A stretch of 64,000 nt of DNA from Istiophorus platypterus (taxonomy: Eukaryota; Chordata; Actinopteri; Istiophoriformes; Istiophoridae). The translations under genes and the position numbers were made by a program. The notes beneath the pieces were generated by a model, which worked only from the letters and a program-made list of their open reading frames with translations, was not told where the DNA came from and searched no databases. Where the stretch lies: positions 17,116,501 to 17,180,500 of the forward strand of contig CM029115.1 of NCBI GenBank assembly GCA_016859345.1, written 5' to 3'. Each line of letters starts with the position of its first letter. The stretch's first letter is position 1. Below are positions 1 through 13,470 of this stretch, piece after piece.

Positions 1-284
1 CTATGTAATTAAACAAAGTCAAGGTAAAAAATAACACAGTGTTAATTTCAGTGGGATCCTCATTTTTGTTATTCTTCCCAGAGTAACAACTAAGACAAAA
101 GAAAAATTGTGTCTTCTAATGATATTTTTTAAAAATTAAAAAACAAAAGTTTTATTACTCTTTATATTATAATCACACCATACTCTAATGATTATATATG
201 AAATAATGAAAGTATTCTGATCTCAATGTACACATGCCAACCGTATTGCTAACACATGATGTTGATGTTTTCTCCTACTGGCAG

Positions 285-487
285 GCTGCAGGAGCTGCGC
301 TGGCCTATGTGGGTGCCTATGTGATCAAGAGCTATGACAACTTCGACGGTTTCATTCAGGACAAGTACGCGCTGGTCCCAGCAGCTATCATCATTGGCAT
401 CAGCGTGGTGATGTTCCTCTTTGGTTTGTTGGGATGCTGCTCCACAATCCGGGAATCCAAATTCGGCCTCAGCTTTGTAAGTGTGAC

Positions 488-518
<31 letters not shown>

Positions 519-3285
519 AAAGGTGGCAGTGGAGGTGAGGTGTAGGATGTAATTTGTACTATAATCATCCTCTCAGTTCCTTCACATTTGTTTGTTTGTC
601 AGGCTCTAGGGCTGCATGATGGTGCAAGTGCAAAAAATTACTGTTGCAGTTACTACTTTTAGGTGTCATCTTTAAGTTGGTTTATCCCTTCGATCTGTTT
701 TACCTCTGTTTTTTCACTAAAATTCTTTACAACCTCTCATTTTCTGTCTCTCCAGTTCTTTCTGATCATCATGATGATCTTTGCAGCTGAAATAGCTGCT
801 TTGGTATTTAGCTTCATCTACCAAGGCAAGGTGAGCCACAGATATTGTGCGTACTGTCTGCTATATTAGGATTTATTTCATCTCCTCCATTCTAAATATG
901 CTATTTCACACTTGCATAACCTTTCAGTTTCAAATCTCAAAGTACCTGACTGCATACATTATGTTTTTTATTTTTTATTTATTTCTTTTTCTCGTGTCCG
1001 TCCAGATAAATGGAGACCTGGAGCGCTCCATGACTGATGCCTTAGCAACATATGATGGACAGGGCACTGAGACCAAAGGTGTGGACTACCTGCAGACTCA
1101 GGTTAATGTCATGTTTTATTCTATATAAATAGTATTTTTAGCTTTTTTATTTATTTATAATTTCATCCTCTTCAACCTCTTCTGCTTTGCTTCCTTTCAC
1201 TTCCTTTTCTTGTTCTTTCATTTTACTCCTACGTCTGTCTCGCTTGCCTTTAAAAGAAAGCGACCTTAAAAGAGCAACAGCTTAACTACACTTCACTGTA
1301 TATTTTGTGGGTGATATATTCTTTGACTCTTTATTTGGTTAACATGCCAGACGTAGACAATATATGTTATTGAGTAGAGCTGAAAGAACTCATTTTATAT
1401 ACATTTGAGTTCTCTTTGCCTTATAGACAAGTTCTTATCTAATTTAAACTAATTACTGAGTCTGCAAGCAGTCAGTGACTGACTCAACCCTCATCCTTTC
1501 CATAAAACAAATTATTTTCCCTCTCAAAGATTTTCTTGTGTATTAATACAAGAACAGAGGTATGTGAATAAATGTACAGTGAACAGTCACCCTTAAAATA
1601 ATTTTTCAGTTTGTTGATATGCTGTATATCAGTGTCAATGCATATGGTCAAAAATATTGTGATATGTGTATATTGGTTGTGACAGCCTGCCCTAATTTTG
1701 GGATATTTGTAGTACAGCTAAAATTAGCCGTGAAAGAAAAGGTTTCTACAGTACAGACAAATAAAAACCATGTCCAAAAATGGCTACTGCACCGAAATGC
1801 CTTGTTGGGTCTAATTTAAACCTCTGAGTCTATCAAAAATCATTGTTGGCAATTGCTCACTGAAGTAGGTGATAAAGAACTTCAGTCAAAAATAAAAAAT
1901 TTACACATCCCTCGATAACATGGTACCATAACTCATATATATGTGTGGATTGATGGAAGTGTAAGAAGGTCAATATCTCCCATGACTCTTTTTCATATAA
2001 CATTGACCTTTCTCTCTCTCTTTTATCATGATTTTATAGTTTTTCTCCTTTCTCATCACATGTGCGTGCTCTCTTTGACTCTGCAGTTGCAGTGCTGTGG
2101 CGTTAAAAATTACACCAACTGGGTCAACACATCCTGGTTTGCCAGCCACAACAATACAGTGCCTCTGTCCTGCTGTAAAAACAGCACCACACAGTGCACC
2201 GGTAGACTCGATCAACCAGACCTGCTAAACATAGAGGTAAATCACACAGTTTGCTCTTTTTGACATAAATACTGTGTCTGTGTACATGTGGTTACACGTA
2301 CTCATGTAATTTCTGTCCAATGGATTGTATGCTATTTATTTGGTGTTGCATTATAAATTACTTCTAACTGCTTCTCCAACTCTGAATCAAAGATAGGAAG
2401 TAACTTACACTGAATTATTGAATGCTTTATGATTCAAAAATTAAAGTCTACAAAACAAAATTATCTGCCAGATGTTTTTAGGCAGACATTTTCCAGTGTA
2501 GGATGAGCATGTATTTGTTCTCACTGCACTTGTGCATGTATTTTAGGGTTGTGAGGCCAAGCTGACGAGCCTCCTGCAGGATGTGTGGGGTTACGCCATG
2601 CTGGTCATTTTCGGCTTTGCCATCATCAAGGTAAAGAGGGTGCAGTCAGCATGACCCAACACACACTTGTGAAAGAGTATTACTGTACATATCATAGTGT
2701 AGTATTGTAAGTTACACATTAGATATGTTTTTTTGTGCTTCGTTGTACCTTCCAAATGCTTGGATTTTGTAACCTAGCATTAATTGTGTGTTATTTTAGA
2801 GCTTGTGCGCTCATGTGAAAGTACAATGATAGCTCTCTTGAAGGCTACCCGCTGAAACAGAAAAGGGGCAGTGTGATCTCCTTTCAGCATTTATAAGCAT
2901 CTACTGATTGAGTTATAAGTGTTCTTTCTAAGAAAGACAAACTCAGAGATAGCCGTAAAAGGAAAAAGTATCTGAGTGGGATGTCGTCCCTGTTGTGCAA
3001 TAGACTGCTTTGTAATTGGTGCTCTTTCACAGAGGCTGAATGTGGTTCTTGATCCTAGTCAAACCTTCTCAAATACAGCAGTTAAAGTTCTTGTACTGGC
3101 TTACATTGCATCCCCACAGCTAATCTATTCACATAAGCTACGCTGCTTCAGAAAATATATTTTAAGAGCTTGTGCCTGATTCACTTTATTTTTCCTTGTT
3201 TCAGTTTTTTGGGATGCTGAGCGTATGTGTGATCACCTGTAGAACCGGCAGGCGGAGGAGTGGCTACCAGCCTCTCTATGCCTGA
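285..3285 (+). CDS. tspan36: Tetraspanin, Tspan36/Tspan3-like, 3' part (first exon outside window)
   Basis: Four-pass membrane scaffold protein of the tetraspanin family, expected in plasma and endosomal membranes. Six coding exons are visible: 285-476, 756-830, 1006-1101, 2087-2236, 2547-2630 and 3205-3285 (stop TGA 3283-3285). All junctions are phase 0 with GT-AG sites, as usual in this family. The first exon codes for the end of TM1 (AAGAALAYVGAYVIKSY), then TM2 with the tetraspanin motif GCC; exon 756-830 is TM3. The large loop has the CCG motif (LQCCGVKN), PLSCC and further paired cysteines, plus N-glycosylation sequons such as NNT. TM4 follows, with a short tail ending GYQPLYA. The start codon and most of TM1 lie left of the window. 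From memory the sequence fits zebrafish tspan36 better than TSPAN3, but a Tspan3-like label cannot be excluded. Confidence 0.85.
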
Positions 3286-3465
3286 AACACTTCCTGAAGC
3301 CACCTGCCAAATCCTCATTTTGCCCATCTAGGTTTGCCGGCTACTACATAACGGCTAGCATCATTATTCTGCAGTGTACAGAAGCCTCCAGGTTAAACAT
3401 GTGCAAATCTATGATGTATTGTAGTAATGGCATATTAAATAAACACAGGTGCTAAACTTGTCTTA
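3286..3465 (+). other. 3' UTR and poly(A) signal of the tetraspanin gene
   Basis: The sequence after the stop codon has no coding features. An AATAAA hexamer lies at 3438-3443, so a short 3' UTR of about 170 bases ending near 3460 is likely. The exact cleavage site is inferred. Confidence 0.6.
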
Positions 3466-4055
3466 TCATAACATTCCTCCTCAGAGGCGATCAACATAAA
3501 TGTGATGTGGCTTTGAACGTTGAGTTTTTGTCTTAATTTACTTCTGGAGATTTTAATGAGTTCCTGAAGTTTCCATTTAGGTTGTTGTGCCAAAGGTTTC
3601 CGTACTGTCACAACCCAACTGTTGCCCTCTTTGACATTACACAAATAATGATGATATAAAAAAAACACTTTTTAAGATCATTAAATTATAGGAAATGCTA
3701 ATCCCTGTTGGAATTTGTGTGCTCGAAGACTTACTCTTCTGAAGCAGCTTCTTGTTTCTAACGCTGTCTGTAAACCTAGTACGGCTGCGATGACATCACA
3801 GGAGAGAAAAGGTGACAGAAAAGGAAAGTATATTTGGACAAATTGGATTTCTGCTTGTAAATCTTGTTGAGCTTTTTCACTCTGCTGCATCAGGTAGATA
3901 ATCTTTTAAAGAAAATGATTCCTTGGAATGTACTATATAGTGAAGGACTACAAACTATATTTTAAACTATATTTTAAGCTTTTTTTGATTGTGAACAAAA
4001 GTACAGCAGTTTAATGCCTTATTTAGGATTGCAATATATAATGATATATATTGCA

Positions 4056-4192
<137 letters not shown>

Positions 4193-7100
4193 GTTATGGT
4201 CAGTTAACTGTATTTACTTAAGTTAGAGTTCTACACAGTTTGACTTTGGTTGTGTTTATTATGTTTCCAAATTAAAAAAAAAAAAAAAGGTGAATATTTC
4301 ACAATATTCTGATGTCTGGTGCAGTAATATCACATCCATCTATTGCCTTGTCTTCCTGGTTTAATTTTTGGGTTTTTTTAACCCTTTTTTAATTTACATT
4401 GTTAAATTGTTTTTTTAAAGGTGGGACATACTGATAGTTGGACACATATTATTATGTGTTGTTATGGAAAAAAACAGTTATGTCTAATCTGGTGCCAAAA
4501 CGCTCTTCTAGCTTCTTTTAAAACAGCAGGGTTATTTTACATCAGGCCACTGTTACAGAGCTTACATTCAGAGCATCACAGTGAACGTGACACACACTGG
4601 TTATCTCTCTCACCTCCTGACTCCGCTGATAAAGAGGCCCTTAGTTTGGCACAGACAGAAGATAGGAGTGTTTGTCTTACATAAGCTTAAAAAAGATAAA
4701 TGAAATTATTAACTCACGTCCAGGGGCGTCAGACTCATTAATCATCACACAGCACAGATTAAAGGATAGGTCACCTACCGATGAGGCTGCATATACAACT
4801 GATTTCAACCATTACTTAGTTCAGACTTAAATTATTCCTTTATCTTTTTCATAAATGATTCAAACCAGCTACGCATTAACCTTATTTTTCCTCCCCTTTT
4901 AATCCTGTAGTAACCAAATCAAAAACAACAAAATATCCTCAGCATTAGAACACTATCATGTTTTTGCCGTTGTATGTTAACCTGCAGTAACAAAGAAGAT
5001 CCTGCAGGTGGTGGTGGTAGAAAACCAACCCCTGAGTTTCAAGTCTACACCAGCAGATGTGATAGTGATGGGGCCCAAGAAACATCTACCATGTACTCTC
5101 TACAGAAGAAGTAGGAGATATGAGTCCATATTTCATAATTCAGATCTTATTTTTAAATATATATGGACAAAGTGCATGTTCAAACAGTGCAAATACAGAA
5201 ATTACTATCCCTCAAATGGGATTCTTACATGTTTTAGAGCTCGAAGAATCACATGATTTAGCTGCTTAATATCAACAAAGCTTTTTTTTGTGTGTAGTTT
5301 CAATGAACTGCTCTATGTGTGATTAACATCTGTGTGTGCTGCTGTAATAATGACGTGCGCTTATGTAAATGACCCTGCTGCCCTGTCTCAGTCTTTGACC
5401 CTCTCTTATCTCTTGACTGCATATCTTATTCAGTGCATATCCTCACCACTCCAGGCAGCGTTGGCATTTAGACAGACTGTTCTTTTTCAGAGAGAACTGT
5501 TCTAGCACATATGGCAAGATAACCTTGTCGTCTCTGAGACTAGTTTGCCCCCCCTCTGTCCTGTCTGTCCTGTCTGTGTCTCTTGTCTCCCTAATGTCTG
5601 TTTATGTCTATGTATTTGTTGTCAGCTTCTTGGCTCACCTTGTCTCCCCTTGCACATCTTTTTCCGCCTGTTTCTGTTTTATATTTGAGGTGTATTTGCA
5701 TCTCTGTTTCCTAAATGCACCACCCATCATCTCTCTGTTCTCTCCTCTCATTTTTCTTGTTTTTCTCTCCCTCTGTAGTGTCTTACATGTTAACCCCTGG
5801 TATCAGGTGGTGCAGCAAGGAAGATATTGCTCTTTCTCAGAAATGCTTCATACTGTGAATAATACAGATCAGCTTAAGCAGATGTGGAGTAAATGATGTA
5901 ATTTCTGTAATTCATACAAAGGCAAAAGCCATGAAGATTTTTAATCATTAGTTTCAGCTTAAATTACAAAGGCAGGACATTGAGGTGAAGGCTTTTGTGG
6001 GAATTTTGAGAAAAAACATATCCTCCAAGACTGCTGCCTGAACATATGTGCTCCCTTATTAATGTTTTGGGGGGTTTTGTTTCTTTATTGTTGTTGTTTT
6101 TGGGTGTATTGTAGATAGGGGTGAACATGGTTATGGATGTTAGTATGTAGGATTATGTCATGTTTGATGTTTTTCTTGCTTTGTGATATAACTGAAAATA
6201 CTGAAAATACTGATACTTAACTACTCCAGTAATTAAGTATTGCACTCCTATAAAGTTAATGGATTCACAAGGGGCAGATTAAGAAAAATAATTGTCAAAA
6301 TCATACCAGCAGAGGTCAAGAACTTCTGACTTTTAGTCTCTTGCATAGGTTTAGCTCTAAAGGCACTAGATCCTACATTTCCCATGATGCAGCCTGATAG
6401 TTTTTCACCAGCCCCTCCCTTCCCCTAAATGGCCAACTATTTCAAACCTCACACTCCTACCCCTTGGGTCTCAAGTCCAGTCAAGGATAAGCCTAATGGC
6501 TTCATCAGCGTGAATAATGTAAACACTGTGTCATGCACATTTAAATATCCTATGTGGGAAAACAATAGACATAAATAGCCTGAGATTTGAATGAGGTTTT
6601 CATTCTTCCTGTTTCATACAAGCCTGTTCAATCGTTGCTCTCATCTTAAAGGTAAAAATGAAACGGAAAACTGTTGAATTCACAGGGGTGAGAGTTGTTG
6701 TGTATGTGATTTGCCATTGTAATATTTTCTATTCCCTTATGAGCATCACACAGGTGTGGCCCCTTTGGCTTTCTCCTTCCTGTTTGAGCCATCAATTCTC
6801 TGGAAAAAAAACATTTAGCACAAATACACACCAAGCAGGACGACTAAGCCAGATGTCGTCACACGGAAATTTCAGCCTGACCTGTAATTTATTTATTTCC
6901 TCTCCTGCTCAGACAGGGATCTGTTGGAGGGAGGTAATCTGAGGAGGGCACACACAATGGTGCCGCTTACTCTGTGCTGACGGTAGGCAGGTGGTTTCTC
7001 TGTGTCTCTGTCTTTTCTAGAGAATTCCCTCATGACTCATGTAGCATTTCTATTACTAAATATCTTCTCTGGGCTTGTGTTCTTTTGTTACACATCTCCT

Positions 7101-7396
7101 GGCTTTAACATCAAACAAGTCACAAAAACCCCTGCTCACCATAGACAGTTTGCTTTTGAGCTGTATCACGTGGTAGATGAGAGGGAATGTTTGCTTTCGT
7201 GTGGCTTTGATGAGAAAAAAGAGGGACTTCTTCACCTTTTTATTAAAAATAATACAAGCAAATCTGAAACCAGTACAGTGTCATGGTTTGCTTTGGATTT
7301 CTGCCCTTCATCCTTCTTTTAGGTCAGACCCATAAATAATTAATAAACACATATTGTCAAGACCAGGAGCGGGTGATGCTGACAACATACCTGCCT

Positions 7397-7455
7397 GTGT
7401 GTGTGTGTGTGTGTGCGTGTGTGTGCGTGTGTGTGTGTGTGTGCGTGTGTGTGTG
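7397..7455. repeat. (TG)n microsatellite, interrupted
   Basis: TG dinucleotide run with several GC interruptions (TGCG steps). It lies in the spacer between the tetraspanin gene and mapk4. Confidence 0.9.
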
Positions 7456-8243
7456 TTTCTGTAAATAGCCATCCACCACCAACACTGTGATGTCTCCATT
7501 TGTCAGATGCTATCGGTATTAATTAGAGAGGTCTACCAGAAAAGAGGAACAGAAATACGCCACAGACACAGAGAACAAAGACTAAAATGGACCACATGAG
7601 CAGCGGCCATATCATAACATCATTTGTATAATCCATAATTTTCTAAGACTGATCTTCACAGCATAAGATTTAACAAGAGATATTCATGTCATCAAGCTCT
7701 TTTTTCTCTCCCTCATTCTCTTTTGCTTTATTCCTGCTGTTTCTTTGCCTGCTCACTTTTCTTTTCTTTCTACATTTTTTTTCCTATTCTTGTTTTCCTT
7801 CATTACTGCTTTCTCTCTGTCAGTAGATGCAATGCAAATTTTGGTTAATAGCTTTTCCACTACTTTAGACTGCTATTGCTTTTGAAATGCTTACAAAAAT
7901 GGTCAGATTGGCTACACACATGGAAATGGTCTCAGATTCATAAATAACAGAATTTCCTGAATTTACTCCTACTTTTGTTTATTTCATCTACTCAGTTCAC
8001 CCGAACAGTAGTAATTTATGCCATCTTGTCTTTCTGTTCTAATTAACAGCAGATTGTGATATTGCAGTGTTTCAGAAGCTGTGCCGAAATTAAAAAAAGT
8101 AAAATAAATATGCACACAGGAGACACTTGAAAGTGATGTTTCATGCCTTTGTGACTGTAGATACACTTTTGAACTGCATTAATGTTAGCCCCAGTCATGA
8201 GGGATACATATCGCGACAACATCAAAAAACTATTAAAGTCATG

Positions 8244-8246
<3 letters not shown>

Positions 8247-8291
<45 letters not shown>
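8247..8291. repeat. (TG)n microsatellite
   Basis: Uninterrupted TG run of about 22 units in the spacer upstream of mapk4. Confidence 0.95.
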
Positions 8292-8293
<2 letters not shown>

Positions 8294-10085
8294 AATTTAC
8301 ATAATCAAATGATCAGTAATAATTGGATGTATGTACAGCTCACCACGGATTTGCAGAAAATGGTTTTGTGAAGCATTAAATCACCAGAAAACTCCCTTTA
8401 AAATACTATTGAAAGATAAAAACAGATTTGACCTTTTCATTATAAACTGACTGTTTCCCTGCAACTGAATAAAAACATCTGGAAAAAAAAACTTTGCTCT
8501 GATGCTGCTACAACAAAAGTAGAAAACAATTTCCTTTTCATTACATTCCATTTTTATACCAGTCTCATCTTAAAGACACACAGGAAAGGGAGCGGATACG
8601 CAGCTGGAAGATGTAAAGCTAAGAGTGAATCCAAGTTGAATCCGTGAGGTTTCACTTTAGCTACATCATACAAGAGACACTGGACTTCTGCAATTGTTGT
8701 TTTGGAGGAGGCTGAACATCTCTTTGTCACATTGAATTCCCAACAACACCGGCTCTCTGGTCCCATCCTCCCCTTGGTTATCAGAAAGGAACTACCCATC
8801 ATCTGCTAAAGCAAATTATTCATTAGATTACTGCATCTCTGCCATAATGATCTTTAATTTCTACATCTACGCTTGCCATTCTCTTCAGTATCTCACAGAC
8901 TGTATTTATTTTCACTTATATACCGTATGTCATCTAACAGCACACAGAACTATCCCAGTAACTCTCCTCACTTTACACATGGTTCATTACATGAGGTTAC
9001 TCCTGGGTCTGTGTTCTCTCCTTGGCCTCTCTCCCCTTTATTAATCACTGCAGCTGCAGAACCTCTGCATGATCATTGTTACATTAACCATGACCTGCCT
9101 TCTCTTGGTTTCTCCTCCTCTCACTCCACTGACTCTCATAACCAACCTCTACCGACCACAGTTTATGGGACTTTGTGAGTCAACAGGCTTTATAAAATAC
9201 AGCCATAAGACACCGCAAACATTGGAAAAACTTCTGTTTTTCTCATGCTCTCTCCATCCTCTTGAAGGCCTGTAGCCTACACAGTTAATCAAGTTCAGAC
9301 TCGGTTTACTGAGGTCATCAGCAGTGTTTTTTTGGAACAGTAAGAAATCAAAAACTGAACTGAAACACGACCATAATAACAACAAACCCATGGAACACAC
9401 ACACACAACAAAAACAGTCATCAGACATATAAAATAGCAAGAATGGATTTTTCCTTTAATGTCCAATTTTTCACTTCTTTCTTTAGTTCTGCACTTATTT
9501 GTAATGATCATTGACCTGGTAAACGAATGGAGTTTTTGGGAACAATGATAGAGCTGGAGTCTGATAAAACTCTCAAACTGAGGTTTAGGCCAGTAAAGTG
9601 TAAAATTGTTTCATTTCACCATGAACTAACAGACTACAAATAATCTCAGAAACCCCATAAAATAGCCTTTATCATTTTCCTTTGTCTTTTTCTTATGGTT
9701 AATGAAAAAGTGAAATATTTTACAACATGTACAGTAATTTCGAGAGAAATCGGGCTCCTGTTTTCCAGTAGCCTATAAGCATGTCATCTCCACCTTCATA
9801 GAAATGTCATGAAACAAACTGAGCTATTATTTCTTATGGACGCCCTCGACATCCTTGCTGTTTATATTCAAATATCCATTCACTGCCAACAAAGGCTGCT
9901 CTCCAGCTTCCGCGCCTGCCAGGATGATAAATGACCATGGTTATGGTCAAACTGTAACAATCAGGAAAGAATACGCTGGATCTACCCCCTTACACGTTTT
10001 TTTTTAATATATATGTTTCTATATCTGTACGTCTGGAGATCAAAACCGACCCAGGTTTAACCGAGGTCAGGCTGCTGCTGGGAGT

Positions 10086-10126
10086 CCTCGGGAGAGAGAG
10101 AGAAAACAGAGACAGAGAGAGAGACA

Positions 10127-10158
<32 letters not shown>

Positions 10159-10160
10159 CG
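10086..10160. repeat. (GA)n / (GACA)n-rich tract upstream of mapk4
   Basis: GAGA-rich purine tract with ACAGAGA variants, immediately before the GC-rich segment that probably holds the mapk4 5' exon. It could act as a GAGA-type promoter element; that is inference. Confidence 0.85.
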
Positions 10161-10189
10161 GGTACTCCATCATCCGTGGTGCAGTGTAC

Positions 10190-10605
10190 GTGAGAGTGTG
10201 CGAAGCCGCTCGCCTCTGGATGCAGCTGCTGCTGTGTCTGAATCGGGGGTGATCGCTCCTCTCCTGCCTCCCTCAGATCGCCACCCTGGGGCGCTGCCAG
10301 AGAGCGGACAGTCGCCCACAATTACCGGCTCTATAGTTGCCTCTGGTTTATCTCGGCGGACCCTCCTCCTCCTCCTCCTCCTCCTCCTCCTCCTCCTCCT
10401 CCTCCTCCATCCACCCCCCCTCCCGGGCGCCGACCCGTGCCTGCTGTTACCCCCTGTGCCATCTGAATGACAGAGAGACAGAGAGACAGAGGGAGAGATG
10501 AGGTCGTGCTTCACTTTCTTCTGCGTCCAAGGACCCGTATCTCCCACATCTCCTCCTCGGATCTTTGTTGCTGGACTCTGCAGGCTGCGGCTGCGTAAAG
10601 CTCCG
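10190..10605 (+). other. mapk4: Probable 5' non-coding exon and promoter region of mapk4
   Basis: GC-rich segment, unlike the AT-rich surroundings, with CpGs and a (TCC)n run at 10362-10408. It ends in a good splice donor: CTCCG at 10601-10605 followed by GTGAGT. It lies upstream of the mapk4 coding start in the same orientation. There is no long reading frame with MAPK features, so I read it as a non-coding first exon. The transcription start is not visible and the extent is approximate. RNA-seq would decide it. Confidence 0.45.
10362..10408. repeat. (TCC)n trinucleotide repeat in probable mapk4 leader
   Basis: About 15 units of CTC/TCC. They would read as poly-leucine in one frame, but the segment is most likely untranslated leader. 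Confidence 0.9.
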
Positions 10606-11607
10606 GTGAGTACTGACGGCTGCTGATGTTGTCTTTCGCGTGTATCGCTCTTCTTCCTCCTCGTGTTATTGCACAGAGAACAGATAATGAGATACGATAA
10701 TATAAAGTAGAGCTGGATTGAGTGTGTGTGTGTGTGTGTGTGCGTGTGTTTGGGGGGGGGGCGATCTCTGGCCCGTTTGTCGTTTGTATACTTTTTTTTT
10801 CTTTTTCTAGAAACGGAGCTTCATGCATTATTACATTCACTCCAATCGCACTGTTTTTGTTTCCGCCAGAGGGGCGTTACTGGAGTGCATGTAGACACAC
10901 AAAGGCAGCTGCACGAAGCCAGTGTGCAGAGAGGATGCAGCGTTTCCCACCTGAAGTAAAACTGCCCGCACGCCTGTTGGGAAGTACATTGTATAAAAAA
11001 AGAAAAAAGGAAAAAAGAGAAAACACAGTCGGGGACACAGAGGCAGCTGCACAAAGCCAGAGTCCAACAGGGTTTACGCTTGTTTGATCCCATTTGCTAT
11101 CACCTACAAATTTATTAAGATCATTTTTGGCTCAGACCAAGTGTTGAGTATAGTTTTAATTTTTTCTTCCAGATCACAAATATTTAAAGCCAGTGTGATA
11201 TCTCCAAGCCTGCTTTCATTGTGCCTCGATATAACACATAAAGATATTTTATTGCACCGGATCAAGAAACTGTGAACGATTCTTATTTATGATGTATATT
11301 CTTGCTGCATAGCCTGAAGAAACGAGGAGAATAAATGCTGGGAGAGAACACCAAGTGCCATCTCTACTGGTTATGCATTATTTATAAAGTTAGCCCAGTG
11401 CTGCACCTCCCACCCAACAGCACTGTCAATGCTCCCCCTCTCCCTCCCAGTCTCTCTGTTCTCACCTTACACTCCCACAGCCTCTGACAGTCAGCCTGGC
11501 TGAGGCCAGCATGAGCATGTTCAGAAGTGTTTTGAAGGCTGTTAAAGAGTGGTTGAAGGGCAGTCACTGAGTTCTCTGCTCACCCTCACTTCTGGAAAGA
11601 AAGACTG

Positions 11608-11609
<2 letters not shown>

Positions 11610-11656
<47 letters not shown>

Positions 11657-11658
11657 GG
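11610..11658. repeat. (GA)n microsatellite
   Basis: GA run with a few AGGGA interruptions in the putative 5' intron of mapk4, between the non-coding exon ending at 10605 and the next possible acceptor at 12157. Confidence 0.9.
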
Positions 11659-12157
11659 GCAAATACTCAACCCTGCCCTCAGGCCCTTTGACAGCAAAGA
11701 GATTTGTTTTATGGATTGATGGATTGTTCGAGTTCTTGCAGCGTCAGTGCCTTCGTTTCGTGCCACTGTATGACCTTTGCATCAGTGGAAATAGGAGCTG
11801 AAATGTTGGAAAAGGCAACAAGAAACAAACGAAAAAGGGCAAAGCCGACATTTCATTGAAAAAAATGCCACCATGTTAATCTGTTCCATTCTGTCTAATT
11901 GTCTCTGTTCTCTGACATGTCAGCTGCTTCATATAGCAGATATTGAAGCATCATTGAATTGATGTGATTATCCTGTATAAGCACATTAAGTTGCTGGCGT
12001 GGATTAGGTTACGCTGCCTTTCAGTGTTATGTAATGGCAACTCTCCTGCGACACAGACCCTATTGACACACAGGTGCTGTTGCTGTGTAACTTTCGTCTT
12101 TATCTTATCCATGTCTGTCCGTTGACTGTTCTACCTGTTTTCTATTTTCCTCCCCAG

Positions 12158-13470
12158 AAGCCACAGCAGCGGATGTTTTGAGCGACACAGCTAAAAGGAA
12201 TATATCTCCACAATGACCACAACCCGATGCTAAAATCCCTACATTCATGTGAAGGCAACAGGAAGCAGATTACTTAGGGATTAAACGCATGCACACGTAT
12301 GCACATGCACACGAAGAAGATACCACAGCCTGAGGATTTGACCGCTGTCCAACTGTGGATCTCACTCTGAATGAACTTGTGTGTGAATGGCTGACTGACG
12401 GAGACACTGTGGTATCATGGAGGAAGAGGAGGAGCCGACAGAATCTCATTGAATTCAAAGCACACAACCCCGCCTCCCTTCTACTGCCTTAGCATCTGAG
12501 GCTTTGACCAGCAGATGAGGATTATAGGCTTGCAACAAACAGAAGAGTGTGCAGACAGAGAGAGATGTGCAGAGCCAACCTTACGCCCATCACTGTCCCA
12601 TGATGCATTCACACATGTAAGAGCGAGATCAGCCACACAGAGGGCTGTTTCTATGGATACCCCTGCCCTGGATAGTATTAATAAGATTTACTGATATTCT
12701 GACTATCTGTGTGCGAAAAAGATGCAGTGAGAGATTAGAAGTGCAACCCCGCAGCATCAGATAACGGTGAAAGACGATCTTAGAGTGTTGGGAGGAAAAC
12801 GTTGATGGAAATTAAAAAATTTCTTTTTTAGATTCGATCATGTACTGTAGATGCTTTATCAACACGTTTAAACCTGTAGCTGCACAATCAGTAACTACAA
12901 CAAATGTTATATTTCCTTCCGCTTTGTTTCATATATTTTGATCCTTTCTGAGCTTCAGTTTTTTTGATCAGATACTCCTTGTCCTAAACTCCGTAAATAT
13001 CAGCTAAAATGTGGACTCTAACAACAGTTGGTTTAGTAAAAGGGTGATTTAATAAGCATCAGCCAACACAGGACTCAAAGATGAGGTAGAAGGATGCACA
13101 AAGAGATTTCCTCTGAGGTCTGAAAGCTATGAATCCTTTTCTCACCTGCTTGCAATTCTGAGCACATATTTGGCAGAGTTGTGAGAATATTCTACTGGAA
13201 CTTTTCTGGACCCCTAGAACTGCCAGTGTCTACGGCCCGGCTAGCTGTGGCATTGAATTTGGGCCTTTTCTCCATGAAAACAAACATCTACATACATCCG
13301 CTACCCAAAGATAAGTCAGATGTCCAATCAAGGCACTGGACTCACCAGCAAGATGTTGCAATTGTGTGTATCAACTGATAAAAAAGCAATTTTAATTTAG
13401 AAATCGTGGTACAACGAACTACCTGAAAGCAATCTATCATCTGTCTCTAATACCTCTAAACTAAAATATC
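12158..13470 (+). other. mapk4: Possible 5' UTR directly upstream of the mapk4 start
   Basis: A polypyrimidine tract and CAG at 12144-12157 make a good acceptor, after which sequence continues unbroken to the ATG at 13471. If used, this gives a leader of about 1.3 kb with many upstream ATGs, which would be expected to reduce translation of the main frame. A weaker acceptor (TTTAATTTAG) ends at 13400 and would shorten the leader to about 70 bases. The sequence does not say which is used. Confidence 0.35.

Noticed and set aside
1..284. First exon of the tetraspanin gene
   Set aside because: The expected N-terminal segment with the start codon and first half of TM1 is not present; 1-284 is intron ending in an acceptor at 283-284.
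5525..5896. 123-residue open frame in the first spacer
   Set aside because: Composition is leucine, serine and valine from a CT-rich strand, with no recognisable motif and no neighbouring exons.
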